Source of the DNA: Pycnopodia helianthoides
Lineage: Eukaryota; Echinodermata; Asteroidea; Forcipulatida; Asteriidae
DNA: 64,000 nt
Assembly (NCBI GenBank): GCA_032158295.1
Contig: CM063258.1
Coordinates: 11,941,703-12,005,702, forward strand
Reading direction: 5' to 3'
Made by a program: the position numbers and the translations under genes. The notes beneath the pieces are model-generated. The model did no database searches. It saw only the letters and a list, made by a program, of their open reading frames with translations, and was not told where the DNA came from. Positions 22,157 through 34,084 of this stretch are shown piece after piece (within the stretch, counting starts at the first letter, position 1; every line of letters starts with the position of its first letter).

Positions 22157-23687
22157 CAGCATGCAAAAGAAAGATTACATTTTCATTTGTGCCGGTTACT
22201 CCTCGAGTCAGGCTACGTCCCGTAGCCTTAGATCTCAAGGGTCTTTCTCAGGATCCTCGCTGTTCCCAAAAGCGCCGCCTTCTGTAACAGATCTATCCTC
22301 ACATTTGCCCCTATTTCATCTAGATGTTTCCCCAGTGCTTTGGGAATGGTGCCAAGTGCTCCAACAACCACAGGGACTACTTTCACTTTCACCTGCCAAA
22401 TCTTACGGAGTTCCCTGGCCAGGTTTGGTACTTGTGGATCTTTTCCGTCTCCTTCAAAGCTACCCTGATATCACCCGGCACAGCTATGTCAATGAGATGA
22501 CACATCTTCGCCGTCTTATCTAAGACTACAACATCCGAACGCCTATGTTCTAAAACATGATCAGTCTGAATGTTAAAGTCCCAGAGAATCTTGACCTGGT
22601 CGGTCTCTACAACTTTCTCCGGAACGTGGTCGTACCATTTCGCATGCACTTGGACACCATACTTCTTACACAGATCCCAGTGAATCACCTTGGCCAACTT
22701 GTCATGTCTTCCTTTGTACTCCGTCTGGGCCATCATACTACATTCGCTGACAATATGAAATACAGTCTCTTCTGCCTTGTAACACATTCTGCACATAGGA
22801 GAGACGTTTGCTTTCTCTATCCTTGCCTTCATAACATTTGTCCTTAGTGACTTGTCTTGCGCCGCAGTAATCAAGCCCTCGGTTTCCTTCTTTAGTTCTC
22901 CGCTCTTTAACCAATTCCATGACTTAGGGCTCGCTACCTCTTCAGTACATCTCAAGAACCGGCCATGAAGTGGCTTGTTCCTCCAATCTTGATGTCTTTC
23001 CTCTTTCTTTCCCCTCTTGTACTCCTTCAGCCCAACTTCGTCTTCCCTCGTGTACATTTGGGCAACCTTCAACAAGTTCTCCTCGGTCCTCCTAATATGA
23101 CAATGCAAGCTCCTGCGCTCGATGTTAACACTGTCTGCCACGCTCAGTAACCCCCTTCTGCCCTCTGACCTCGGGAGATAGAGCCTGCTGACATTTGACC
23201 GCTGATGTAGCATGCCATGCATGGTCATCAGTTTCCTTGTTCTCCTGTCCGTGACATCTAGATCTTCCTTAGTCCACCCCACAATACCCCCACTGTACCT
23301 CATCAAAGACACGGCCCACGTGTTAATCGCCTTAATCATGTTCCCCCCGTTCAGTTTGGACTTTAAACATTTCTTCACCTGCCTGATGTATTCTGCCCTC
23401 AGCCTTGCCTTTGATTCCTCGTGAAGCACATGGTCCGATTCAAGAACACCAAGATACCGATAACTCTCCTCCTCGCCTAGAGCCCTCATCTGTGCACCAT
23501 CTGGCAGAGCGATGCCATCGGAATGTACCCTCTTTCCCCTCTTCATGGTCATTGAAGCACATTTCTCCAGACCGAACTGCATCCCGATGTCATCACTGAA
23601 AATCCTTACGGTCTGCACCAGAGAATCGATCTCCGCCTCATTCTTTGCAAACAACTTTAAATCGTCCATAAAAAGCAGATGGTTGAT
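22157..23687 (-). mobile_element. REL-endonuclease LINE (R2/R4-like), 5'-truncated
   Basis: The copy begins at the reverse transcriptase 'FMDDLKLFAKN' box, abutting an ATT microsatellite at 23690-23745, and ends with a 3' UTR containing a GGCTACGGGACGTAGCC hairpin (about 22209-22226). The coding part is nearly intact. It is followed by the SINE tail, so it likely inserted at or next to the SINE end. Confidence 0.78.
22228..23669 (-). pseudogene. LINE ORF: reverse transcriptase thumb, CCHC finger, restriction-like endonuclease
   Basis: The 426-codon frame starts at MDDLKLFAKNEAEID (RT box with the first Asp of the DD pair). 'YRYLGVLESD' lies near residue 70. A zinc motif CRMCYKAEETVFHIVSEC (C-x2-C-x8-H-x4-C) lies near 293. 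A PD-(D/E)xK endonuclease lies near 376 (RRSDVVVLDKTAKMCHLID), with the Pro replaced by Ser at the usual 'RRPD'. The frame then shifts near 22425. In the next frame the family-typical end NLARELRKIWQVKVKVVP and ALLGTARILRKTLEI runs to a stop at 22228. R2/R4-group elements use this endonuclease for site-preferred insertion. Confidence 0.8.
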
Positions 23688-23689
23688 CT

Positions 23690-23693
23690 TACA

Positions 23694-23742
<49 letters not shown>

Positions 23743-23745
23743 TTA
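23690..23745. repeat. (ATT)n microsatellite
   Basis: An ATT run of about 50 bp with one interruption. It lies between the LINE 5' break and the first hairpin-headed repeat. Confidence 0.9.
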
Positions 23746-25340
23746 GGTGTTCGGGCACTCCGCCCGGAACACCTCTTGTTTTGGTTCCGTTTTGTTTTTT
23801 GTTTTTTTAAATACTTCTTCTTCTTCTTATCTCTCGCGATTGTCTGTTAACAAAAGCCACTTCCCTCGCTCACACAACCTTGTAACTTTACACATTGTTA
23901 GATATTTACTAGGAGTCGAGTTACAAGCCATTTAAGTAAAAAAAGTGACCTCATGCCAATACATGTATGTTTCTGAATAATATAGCTACAGTGTTCATAT
24001 TTTGACATATGATAGATCAAGACATGTGCAACATTTAACAAGTTAACGTCAAATTCACATGACCTTTACTTCTGGTCGTACCGGAAGGTCAAAGTTTGCC
24101 TCTGTGTAATTCTTTACAAAACACTTTCCTTGTAAAAACATTAACTTTTGTATATCAGATCAACTTCAAATTAACACCATGTTAGGACCGTACTACAACC
24201 TCCATCAGGTAGTTGTGACGTCATGATGATGTCATCATGTGTCAAAATACAGTAAATCAAACTTTCATAACTAAAAATTCATAACGCGAGAAGTACTTTA
24301 CTTATTAATTCAATCTATACGTCATCGGAGAAGTCTTGAAAAATGTAGCAATTACTACACAAAGTGTTACACCATTTGACTTTGACTTCCTGTTCAAACC
24401 GGAAGTTAAACATTTCAAATTTCATACTTTAAGAAATATTTATACTTTTTACACATACACTACTCACAAATGTTACACCATGTTGTAGGTCCATAAGCGA
24501 TCTCAAACTTTGCCACAGAGATGTTACCTATTTGACCTTCACTTTCGGTTGAAATCGGGTACGCATTGACCCGCTGTTAAACCGCAGGAAAATAACAGCA
24601 CTGAAAACACACACAATGCGTGATCTATACCGGTTGCATTGTGAGCGGCTTTCAAGGATCAAAGTCCAAACGTGCTTGTACTCTAGTCTCTGTTCAAGGT
24701 TCACGCAACCTGATTTTGGCAATAGCTTTGTTAGTCTCTAAAACAGCCGTCCATGCAAACCTCGCTAACAATCAAATGCCAGGCTTCTTCTCCCCCGCGA
24801 TTGTCCGGTAACAAAGACACACTTCCCAAGCTTACATAAACTTGAAACTTCACACATGGCTAGATGTTCATTAGTAGATGAAACCGTTGCAGTGTCGTCA
24901 TGATGACGTCATCAGGTGTCAAGTTACAATGTTTTTAATCATTAAATATTTTAATCATTGAAAATCCATATCAAATCAAGATGAGGAGACCGTATGAGGA
25001 GACTGCAGAAATATATAGAGATAATATAGGTCTTCATTTTTTTATGTATAGGTGACATGACTTGACCTCTACTTCCGGTCGAAACCGGAAATGCCTTGTA
25101 ATTTAAAACTGGCACATTTTTTGAAGTTTTTTTTAACGGTGTTATAGTCAAGTACTTTGTGTGTGGAGAAGTCTTGGGATCCAAAGAAACCTGTTGTTTT
25201 TTAATCCCCTACATGTACACAAATGTAGGTCACATTTGAAATTTTGTGTGGATGGCTGTATTAGCGGATACCAAACCTAATCCCAAATCAGGATTCGTGC
25301 ACCTTGAATGAAGACTATAGAATGCATGGTCACATTGGAG
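23743..25340 (+). repeat. Hairpin-headed repeat A, two paralogous units of about 1 kb
   Basis: Starts with an imperfect inverted repeat, AGGTGTTCGGGC...GCCCGGAACACCT, then TTGTTTTGGTTCCG. The body contains two related units. 'cgcgattgtctgttaacaaa' (23837) and 'cgcgattgtccggtaacaaa' (24797), as well as two ACTTCCGGT/ACCGGAA palindromic motifs (24066, 25069), are spaced about 0.96-1.0 kb apart. Several further CCGGAAG motifs occur near 24395 and 24545. It is non-coding. Its class is unknown to me. Confidence 0.6.
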
Positions 25341-25342
25341 TT

Positions 25343-25990
25343 TTGTTTTCGGCCTGGTAGCCGAAACACCTGTTGTTTTTGTCAAGATTTTTATTATAAG
25401 CTGTACCGACATACATATGTAGCGGTCGGAACATCTTTTGTTTTCGTCAAGATTTTTTTTCTTGTTTTTCTTCATATTATTATTATTCTTTGGCTCCCCC
25501 AAAAATCCCATTTGATTTGTACACAAACTTGTGAAGGCCAAAAATCAAACTTGGCTTAGTATAAAAGAGTCAGATCCTATATCATAAAATTATTTAAGCT
25601 TAGTTCATGAAGTTATAGTTAAATGTACTTAGCTTAACTTAATTAATTAGGTGCTTAGTTATAATGACATGAATATTTTATTAGCCAATCTTGGGACCAC
25701 CATATCTCAAAAAGTATGTCTAATTCTCAAACTTTTTTCAATTATATACTTGTGGGATACTGTTTGATGGCTTAAAATCACGAACGACGTCACTATGACA
25801 TCATTTATTGCGCGTCTTGTATCTGTGTAAAAAACCATGGCCCGGAAAAGTGTAAGTATTTGGTTGGTTAAAAAACACAAATTTTCAAAGTTCAATTTTA
25901 GTTACCCATATTTCTCAAATCATTTTGAAAACACAAATGCTTTTACTTAGAGTTATTCCAGGCCATTAAAAATAATCAAAGCACAATGTG
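25343..25990 (+). repeat. Hairpin-headed repeats B and C in tandem, with body
   Basis: Hairpin B (GTTTTCGGC-ctggta-GCCGAAAC, about 25345-25367) and hairpin C (TGTACCGAC...GTCGGAACA, 25402-25433) are each followed by TTGTTTTYGTCAAGATTTTT. C continues into a body ('agatcctatatca', 'ttagccaatcttgggaccac', 'catatctcaaaaag', 'tgtatctgtgtaaaaa') that matches, in inverse orientation, the body downstream of hairpin D at 41551-40850. Confidence 0.68.
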
Positions 25991-25997
25991 TTTCCAC

Positions 25998-26938
25998 GAG
26001 TCTACTTCGCTCATACATTACATGTAGAGCGAATTACTACATTTGCATATTCCCTAGGCCAGCAGGCATTAATGCTAAGAGTTTTACCAACAGCGCCCTC
26101 TGGCGTCCCCGCAATGCATGACCCATGACCTTCCTCTTTTCTCTTAGCAACGGCGCTGGTGGGACGTGTTTTTTATCGTTCGTTCTTGCTTGAGAAGTTT
26201 TGCTATAAGTGGATTTGTAGCGTGGTTTTCTTGTGATTTCATCTGAAGAGAATCATGAAGCGTTTGCCAAGGTCTTTATCGGTCGTTACCGGTCGTTACC
26301 GAGGGTTTGAACCAACCCACGGGAAAGGTCGAGTCCTCGGGGGTCTGCACCGGGAAAATGTCTTTCCCCAACCAGTCCCCCGCCCGGCAGCCACAGACGG
26401 CTGCGGGTGCTGACAGTTCCTTGGCTGGGGTGGCTGGCTTGAACCAGTCTCCTACCCGTTAAAGGGACGTCCAAACACAAGGCGAGCTCAAGGGTTTACT
26501 GAACTAGACCACCATTGCCGGAGCGAAGCCAAAGAAGGCCCGCCAGGGACAGGGGAAACGAGGCACCCAGTCGAGCCTCCACTCTCCCTCCGTCTCTCCC
26601 TCGAACACAGGACGACTTGACATGGCGAGTCTCTACGGTTCGTGGAACCCACGTCCCCCTGACACAGTGGAATTCTCCACGGGATGTCAGGATGGACTGT
26701 TGTCACAGGGATTATCCACAACCTCGGAATTCCGTTGTTTTGGTTTTCCCGGACCCCAAGTGCAATCCGATTTGTCATCGGATGGTTCACGGGGCCGCCC
26801 TAAGAAAAGGGACAAGAGGAATTTGGAACGTGCACGACCCTCGTCCTTGAGTTCGGAGGGATCTTCGGATCGACCCCGCCACAGTAAACATAACCGGGAG
26901 GATGACTCGATCTCTAGAGCCACCTCATTCCCCAAGAA
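25998..26938 (+). mobile_element. DIRS family 1, second copy: left terminal repeat plus gag fragment
   Basis: The left end 'gagtctacttcgctc', 'gcatattccctaggccagc', 'gctaagagttttac' and 'cagcgccctctggcg' parallels the repeat at 14254-14430. It is followed by GC-rich gag-like sequence encoding a basic, Ser-rich tract (26780-26930: KKRDKRNLERARPSSLSSE, DRPRHSKHN) like that at 15240-15345. It is cut at 26938 by the LINE insertion or truncation. No right repeat was found. Confidence 0.72.
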
Positions 26939-26939
26939 G

Positions 26940-28310
26940 CAACGCCCTACTGAAAATAATGACTTTCGGCCAATTGCACTAACATCAATCGTCATGAAAT
27001 GTCTTGAAAAAATCATCTTACATAACCTTATTCAGCCCATCCAAGACCGTATTGACACTTATCAATTTGCATTCCAGAGAAATAAGTCGGTGCAAGATGC
27101 GGTTTTGGCTTTCATGCAAGCTATTTACCAACACTTAGACAAACCGCAATGCTATGCCTGGGCACTATTCATTGACTTTGCGTCTGCATTTAATACAATA
27201 CAACCATTTCGTCTGATGGAGAAACTCAAATCTCTAGATGTAAAACCATCCTTAATTCTTTAGATTTGTGACTTTCTCTCAGCGAGAACTCAGAGAGTGA
27301 AAGTTAACGGTACACCTTCAGACCTCATTATGACGAACACAGGATCTCCACAGGGATGTATATTATCACCAAGCTTGTTCATAATCTACACAAATGACTG
27401 TGTTTCTAACTTTCATTCAGTGAACTTATTGAAATATGCCGATGACACTGTTATATACGGGCTCATAAATGGTAATGATGAAAAGGATTACAGGCAATCT
27501 ATACAGGAAATAAATATATAGTGTAAGGACAATTTTCTTTAACTCAACCCCAATAAAACAAAAGAAATAGTTTTTGATTTTAGGCGCAACAAGGCAAATA
27601 ATCCTTCGACAGACCCAGTCTGTATTGCAGGGGTTAACATTGATACTGTGCAAAGTTACAAATACCTTGGCACAACCATTGATAGTAAGCTCGTTTGGAG
27701 TGAACATTGTAAAGCCCTTACTAAAAAAGGGTAACAAGAGGTTGTATTTCCTGCATAAGTTATGCTCCTTTCGAGTTGATAACGTTTATAATGACTCTTT
27801 TTTACACCTCGTTGATACAGAGCATTATTGTTCATGATTGTGTTGTCTGGTTTAATGGAGCCAGGAAAACAGACAAAGATAAATTCAAAAGGGTAGTTAA
27901 ACAAGCTTCTAAGATTCTGGGAGTAGATATAAACTTGGTTGAAATCTGCCAGGAGAGGGCACTAGCCAAAGCTCAGGGTATACTAGGAAATGATGGTCAT
28001 CCCCTAAATAAATACTATAGAATGCTTGGCAGGGTGGCAATCAGTATAAGGACCAGAACAAACAGATACTCAAATTCATTTGTCCTCTATTCCGTTCGTC
28101 TTCTTAATTATCAGCATACAAGTTAATGTTTGTCTATTGTATGTCTTTGGTAGTTGTTTTAATCAGATTTTCTGATATTTTTATTGTACCTACAATGCCT
28201 GCTTGTTTGTATATATTGTTTATTGTATATTTTTTTGTGTCAATCTTTTTATCCTGTTGCATGTAACAAAACAATTTTCCTTTTTGGACTAATAAAGAAT
28301 AATAATCATT
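26940..28310 (+). pseudogene. Rex1/Babar-like LINE, 5'-truncated reverse transcriptase
   Basis: The copy carries RT motifs in order, broken by single stops: NDFRPIALTSIVMKCLEKI; FAFQRNKSVQDAVLAFMQ; ALFIDFASAFNTIQP (first catalytic Asp); TGSPQGCILSPSLFIIYTND; LLKYADDTVIYGLI (YADD active site); LNPNKTKEIVFDFRRNK; YKYLGTTIDSKLVW; then, in another frame, FYTSLIQSIIVHDCVVWFNG and VVKQASKILGVDIN. Premature stops lie at 27261 and 27519. The 3' region ends near 28310 with 'aataaagaataataat'. The order and spacing of the boxes fit the CR1/Rex1 group of LINEs. Confidence 0.82.
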
Positions 28311-29042
28311 TGTGTCTGGAAATCACCTGTAACAGACAGGTGGGCTGTTTTTGTATTGCTTCCCTAACCTTTTCAGCATTTTGGGGTCTCACTTCTGACA
28401 CCATGTAAAGGACACATACGACTCGTGCTTGTGAGCTACAAAGTGCTTGTGAGCTACAAAGTATGGTGGCCTACAAGTGCCACATGTGACATACACCTAC
28501 AGACCTTTTAGCTAAATAACCAATGCAGAAATGTGGACAATACCATGGTAAACATAGCAAAGCAAAGTGAGCCCTTGAGTGCCTAGGGGATTACCTCTGT
28601 CAGTACACAGATTCAGAGTCCTAGAGAAGAAGGACCTGGCGCAAGATGGAAAATGTTCTTTGCAGCTCTTTAATTTAAATCTGTCCTGTTAGAAATTAAT
28701 AGTTTTACCTCTTGAACATTCCAGGCTGTTTTGGGGGCCTGAATTAAGATGTCATACTCTTTTTTAATCTGCCCGCCTTTCAAGGAATAATCTAGCTTTC
28801 AACATTAAATAATTCAGCAACCTTTAATCAACTTTAAACATCATTGTTCCCTGATCATATTTGCACTGATAGTATGTACACAGAATGCCCAATTATAAAT
28901 TATTGTGGAAACTTTTTTATCTTTTCTGTGTTAATTTATAAATGGCACAGTAAATATAACGTTTTAGGATCAAAACTCTTTTGAACTCAGGATATCATTG
29001 AAGTATTATTTTGAAAATGAAAGTCCCTCTGGGTTTTGCCCT
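28311..29042. other. Intron, unassigned
   Basis: No element recognised. A short direct duplication 'gtgcttgtgagctacaaagt' occurs at about 28424-28461. Confidence 0.4.
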
Positions 29043-29266
29043 GTGTCCAATTTCATTGAGCTGCTTAACTGTAATTTGTTTACACGCAAGATTTGCAAGA
29101 AAATTAGATGGCAAGCTTGCGCATTCACTATGGATTTGAGTTGGGACGTCATTCATTTGCTTAAAGTACAAGCCTGAAGAATATCATGTCCCATTAGCAG
29201 CACCATGTATTGGATATCATACAGTAGGCACAAAATCAGCAGAGCAGCTGCATGGAATTGGGCCCT
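29043..29266. mobile_element. MITE of the GGCCCAATTTCAT family, diverged
   Basis: Left 'ccaatttcattgagctgctta' and right 'gcagctgcatggaattgggccc' are inverted. They match the termini of the MITE at 17111-17301. It lies just upstream of exon e, ending about 80 bp before its acceptor. Confidence 0.65.
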
Positions 29267-29343
29267 GAACTAATTTGATTTCAGATGGACATACTTGACT
29301 ATTAGTGTAATGTGTATACTATTATGCCTTTTTTCACCCTTAG

Positions 29344-29720
29344 GAACACCCTCACCTATTTTGTTAGAGAATGAGGAAGATTTTGTGGAATGCCTTGGTT
29401 ATGGTCAATCATTAGCAGCTAGTGCAACAATTTCACATGTGTCATCCTACCAATACGTTAATGCTTGCGGTGTTGTGGATAGTATGCTGCTTCAAGCTTC
29501 TAATCATCATGGAAACACTGAAAGCTTTTTACCTCATCACAGAATGAAATCTTCAATCTTCAAAACACATGAGACTGATTTGGGGCAAAGGAATTCTAGT
29601 GATGACTGTAATATAAGTATAGATGAAACAGATGGGGTCATACGATTGCCTTGTAGCCAAGACAGTATCCAGCCTACTGTGGGGTCAGCATGGGATTTCG
29701 GATGCAAAGAACAAGTTAAG
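29344..29720 (+). CDS. RC3H1: Roquin homologue, exon e (long, disordered region)
   Basis: The longest exon in the window (377 nt). The acceptor is a T-rich tract ending cacccttag and the donor is AAG|gtaatt. It starts with two bases that complete a Gly codon and ends in phase 0. It encodes about 126 residues with acidic and Ser/Asn/His-rich stretches (PSPILLENEEDFVECLGYG; SSDDCNISIDETDGVIRL). No catalytic or binding motif is visible. Vertebrate Roquins have a long disordered region here that contacts the CCR4-NOT deadenylase; that role is only inferred for this protein. It is flanked by introns of 8.7 and 21.8 kb. Confidence 0.8.
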
Positions 29721-29909
29721 GTAATTATAACCAGCTTTACATTTCATTTTGTTATAAATATCATCTAAAACATAAAATAATAAACCACAAGGGAAACTGA
29801 CTTTGTAAATTTTTAATAACTTGGTTTGGAATGCAGACCACAATGTGATCATATGATGTACACAATGCACAATCCGTGTGACACAAGCAGTCACATCATT
29901 TTCAATTTA

Positions 29910-30020
29910 CAGGCTAATTGTAGTCTTTGTTATCTCGTTACTTTGCATGCTACAACAAAGGCAAGAAACATTGAATGCTAAATGTGATGGTGTTTCAGAA
30001 CAATGCCATAGCGTAAAGAT
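29910..30020 (+). repeat. Copy of the 39.2-40.4 kb repeat
   Basis: 'ttgtagtctttgttat', 'gcaagaaacattgaatgct' and 'cagaacaatgcc' parallel the sequence near 39575-39660 and 40198-40290. It is a diverged single unit. Confidence 0.5.
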
Positions 30021-30499
30021 AAACCTCTCTATTGGTGAAATATAGCAGCGCATTACGCGATGGCATTTGAAATGCCTTGGCCAAAGACTTAACTTGGCTG
30101 CAAATGCTCCGGAAAAAGATTTTTCCCCCGAACTTGCAATACTCATCATTGCTGGTGCGGCACTATACCTGTATACAGCACTGTAGTCGCTGGTATGCAT
30201 GCAAGAGCAGTTGACAGCATGGTCTGTGGAGCACAGTTCTACAAAAATGTTAGCTTGCTTACGAAAAACTACACAGTGCGTAGATTTTATTTTACAAAAA
30301 CGCCACAATTTAGGATACAACCTGGATGAAAATGATTATTTTACTGTATAAAGTAAAATTTGTTTCTTCTTGATTTTGTTTTGTTTGTCTAATTGTTTTT
30401 TAGATTTTTTTTATGGGTTGATTGAATTGTGCAGTATGTAAATTATTTTTTTACTCTTAATTAATAAATTTTGTGTCTGAAAAACTGAATAAGACGGTT

Positions 30500-31265
30500 A
30501 CACTTGCCCAGCAGGGGCGGTCATGGCCAACTCCCTTTCTTAAGACAGCTGCATGCTCTCTTCCCAAGCTTCTTTAGCCTCAGTTCGGTGTTGAAGTTAC
30601 TACAGGCTTTCCTCATGTATGATCTCCAGGTGGTTCAATCCTGTGCCAAGTCGCACCAGGCGGTAAGGAAAGATGTCCTCTTGAGTGTCCTTCTGAAAAC
30701 GTCCTTATAACACAGGAGGGGACTTCCTGCACGCCTCCTCAAGTTCACCGTTATAGAGGGTTTTTACAAACAAAATTGTTCCATCTGATACGGAAAATTT
30801 TGCGAAGGTGTCGAAATTGGACTGTTCTTAGTTTTTGAAGTTGGTGCTGGTATAGTGGTTCCTTGAGGAACGCCACTGAAATGGTTATGGCTTTGGAAAT
30901 GTGAGTTTTTAGTTAAGTGTTTTGGGTACGCCCAGTAAGGAAGTCACAGATAATGGGAACAATCGACCGTCTAACTCCAAGTTCAATTAGTTTAGTAATA
31001 ACCACGTTGTGATTAACCCGGTCAAAGGCATTGGTAAAATCAATGGTTGAATGTACGCATACTGGTTAGGCTTATCAAGTCCCTCATGAAACGAGTTCAA
31101 CATATCAACAAGGTAATGGACCGTAGAGCTGCCCTTGATATTCCCATATTGTTTAGGATCTAATTTATCCGAAATGTCATAATAATCCATTTGGCTATAA
31201 ACGATTCAAAAATACGAGCAAATATAGGAGTCAACGAAATAGGTCTAAGTTGGTTAAATGAGGAC
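30500..31265 (-). pseudogene. Two minus-strand LINE remnants
   Basis: From 31265 down to about 30860 the minus strand reads DISDKLDPKQYGNIKGSSTV, HYLVDMLNSFHEGLDKP, 'IDFTNAFDRVNHNVV' (catalytic Asp box, across a shift) and GVPQGTTI: an RT fragment. Below about 30840 a different LINE tail follows in broken frame (LRTVQFRHLRKIFRIRW, then 'RRAGSPLL' and 'DLAQDWTTWRSY'-like pieces), resembling C-terminal tails of RTE-type LINE proteins. Neither remnant is intact. Confidence 0.55.
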
Positions 31266-31611
31266 TTAGTATGGAATCTGCTCCATTGTTTGAACCATGC
31301 AAGCCTCCTAATCCCACCATTGTCCGGAGTTTGGAATTATAACAACCTGCTCGCTGACTCATGACTCCAGTTTCGGATTAGTATTGCTAGTGATGGCGTC
31401 CAGTTAGCACCTCTAATGATTGTCTTACAAGCCATGGAAAACAATGTTTTGCTCGTAACGGGCCGACAAAATTACCTCGTTGTAACCGTGTTCTCGCTAC
31501 TACCGTGCTCGTATAATCGCTATTTAAATGCATTGAAACACGCACGGGGCAGTTCGGGACCGGCAAAAAACCTTGTATTAACTGGAACCTTGTAATATGC
31601 GAGCTTGTAAT

Positions 31612-34076
31612 CAAGGGCGTCGATTGCTACTGAAAAGTAGGGGGGACGGGCGAGTAAGTCACGGACAATCTTTCATTTTTCTTTTGTTTTAATTGATATT
31701 TTGTTTTTAGAATAAAAAATAATAACACTGAACTTACCTTAAATTTGTTTCGTGCTCTACTTTGAAAACATAAAGGTAAAATGCTTTGTCCGAAAATGTA
31801 TCAGACATTGGATATTTCTCTAGGTTGCACTTGCTCATATCATTGTTTGAATGACCTCAAGTCAAGTCATACATGCAAGCGAACTGTGTGCCAAATTACA
31901 GAACACTGTCTCAACTACATGTACTACATTGGTGATTCCAATGATGACCTGGGCCCAATTTTATGGCTCTTGTTACCGCCGAATTCTGTGCTTACGATCT
32001 CAATTCTCCACTAACTGTGCAAGCGCCGAATTTCTGCGTTAGCTGTGTAAGCGAATGCCTAGTAACGTGAAGTATGCACGCGCACAAGCAAAAACTCCTT
32101 GCTAACCTGTGAAATACGCTTGACGTAAGCGCGGAATTCCCTTCCTCAATAAGTGCAAATTCTTTGCTTACAGTAAGCAGAGCCATGGAATTTGGCCCCG
32201 CTTATCCCCATGTAATTGTTTGGTTTGATCAACAAGAGTTATCTGCTCTCACCCACCAAATCAAGTGCCACCCGGTGACAATGAAACACCATGTTTATTT
32301 CAAAACTGAGCTACTTTCTCCATATCCCAAAAGACTCGATGTAACACCAATAATGTGCTGTCAAAGTTGGTGATCCCAATGGTGATTTCTTTCCCCATAC
32401 ACCTGTAGACTCACCATGTAACATACTACATATGTGTCGTTAAAACCCCATGGTGATTTCAATGGTGATTTCTTCCTCCATAAACTCACCATGTCACACA
32501 CCATTGTGTCAATAAAACCCCATGGTGATCCCATACGGCACCATCCAATGGGATCCAACGGTATTCCCATGGGATGGCCAATGGATATTTCCGTAAGGGT
32601 AACAAGGTACGTACAAGGCCGCAGATTTTGGCGTTTATGTCTTGGACGAAACTTGTCTTTTATTGTCTGTATTATAGAAATGGATATAGGCCCAAAACAC
32701 CATTTTGCGCGTGGTCCATCAGAGCCAAATAAGAAAATGAAGAAAACATTATACCGTTTAATGTTCGATATTCTTTTATTTTAACAAAAATTGTTATGAA
32801 ATATTAAATCAAGGAAATGGTGTATATTTTTACATTTTCAGTCAGTCCGCAGCGCACACGGAATCCGTTCCTTTTCTTTGCGCTGTATGCATGGGCCGGA
32901 CGTGCGTGACCTCTCTATGAATATTTAATGAGCTGGAATCGTTCGTGAAATGTGTGTAGTTTCTCAGTTTTTAGACGTAAATTCACCCCAAAAAATTCAC
33001 AATTGCTAAGGTTAGGAGTAAATCATTAAGTTTGCTATGAAAAATGATTGACTTTACTGATACTGTAGTGGTGTATTTTGATCGTCAAATTTTGTTTCAA
33101 AATGAAACGAAACCAACACAATTACACCACAATATGTCCCTCTAATACATTCTCCCACATGCCAATATTTACAGTAATAGATAGGAAATTTCATATTCTT
33201 TCTCAAAATAGTTGATTTCTGGCCTAATTTTGTGTGGTCCAGTCAGGGCACAGCAAATGCTGACGGTAGTCCAAAACGTTGTAACGTAAAAAACCGCCAT
33301 GATTGCACATGTGATTCCTGCATTCTGATTGGTGGAGACGCGCGGTGAGACCTGGCCCGGATATACAATCACAACAAGTTCAAACATGTGTGAGGATTGG
33401 TTTGCCCAACGGTAAATTCTCGTGGTGTACACGCACACAAAACCCGACGATGTCCTGAATATGTCCATGGACAACCTTTAAAATAGCGAAATCACGCAGA
33501 TAATACTCGCCCGTAAAAGGCTATGACACGATGCACAGTGGCTCCCACATCGAAAAAATTATACCAAACGATAGCTTAAACATTTATCTGAATCGTCAGT
33601 TTTTCCTGAAAATTTTGTGTAGTCCAGTCAGGGCGCAACGAGTAAAATACCCCCTCAAATTTACCTAGAGATATTACCCTATGTTTGACAGTGAATAAAG
33701 TAAGCTAAACTATATCGAAAATGGCAAAAAATTACATCATTCGAAAGATAATTTCACACTTCAAACACTTACTACGCCATCTTTGACACCAAGTACTCAT
33801 GCAAAGCGTCCCGATGCAATTAACAGAAGCTCCTCGAACTCTTGTTGTTTCTCGAAACACTCTCGCGCGCTCGCTGCGGTTTTCTCTGTGCAAAGAAAAT
33901 TTGTGATTTGACCTCATTAACGCGGGCCCTGCGGACTGACTGTTTTGTTGCATATTTCTGATGAACAGTCAATCAAAAAGTGGGGGGGGGGACATCTGAT
34001 ATGCTGTGTCCCCCCCCCCCCCAGTCTAAAAAGTGGGGGGGACATGTCCCCCGCCCCCCACTCATCGACGCCCTTG
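31612..34076. mobile_element. hAT-like element, 2.46 kb, non-autonomous
   Basis: Ends CAAGGGCGTCGAT (left) and the complement of ATCGACGCCCTTG (right). They are flanked by 8-bp direct repeats, CTTGTAAT and CTTGTAGT, with one mismatch, the duplication size typical of hAT. Both ends continue into G-rich sequence next to the TIR; on the right these form C/G blocks at 33980-34060. No transposase-like frame is visible. A GGCCCAATTT MITE is nested at 31951-32199, and 'ccatggtgatttc'-type short repeats occur at 32380-32560. Confidence 0.75.
31951..32199. mobile_element. MITE of the GGCCCAATTTCAT family nested in the hAT-like element
   Basis: The termini GGGCCCAATTTTATGGCTCT and the complement of 'agagccatggaatttggccc' are inverted. 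The interior is rich in 'gcttac / gtaagc' motifs. It is the same TIR family as 17111-17301, with unrelated interior sequence. Confidence 0.7.
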
Positions 34077-34084
34077 CTTGTAGT

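Noticed and set aside
22161..23850. Plus-strand frames opposite the REL-endonuclease LINE
   Set aside because: Antisense shadows of the 426-codon LINE frame.
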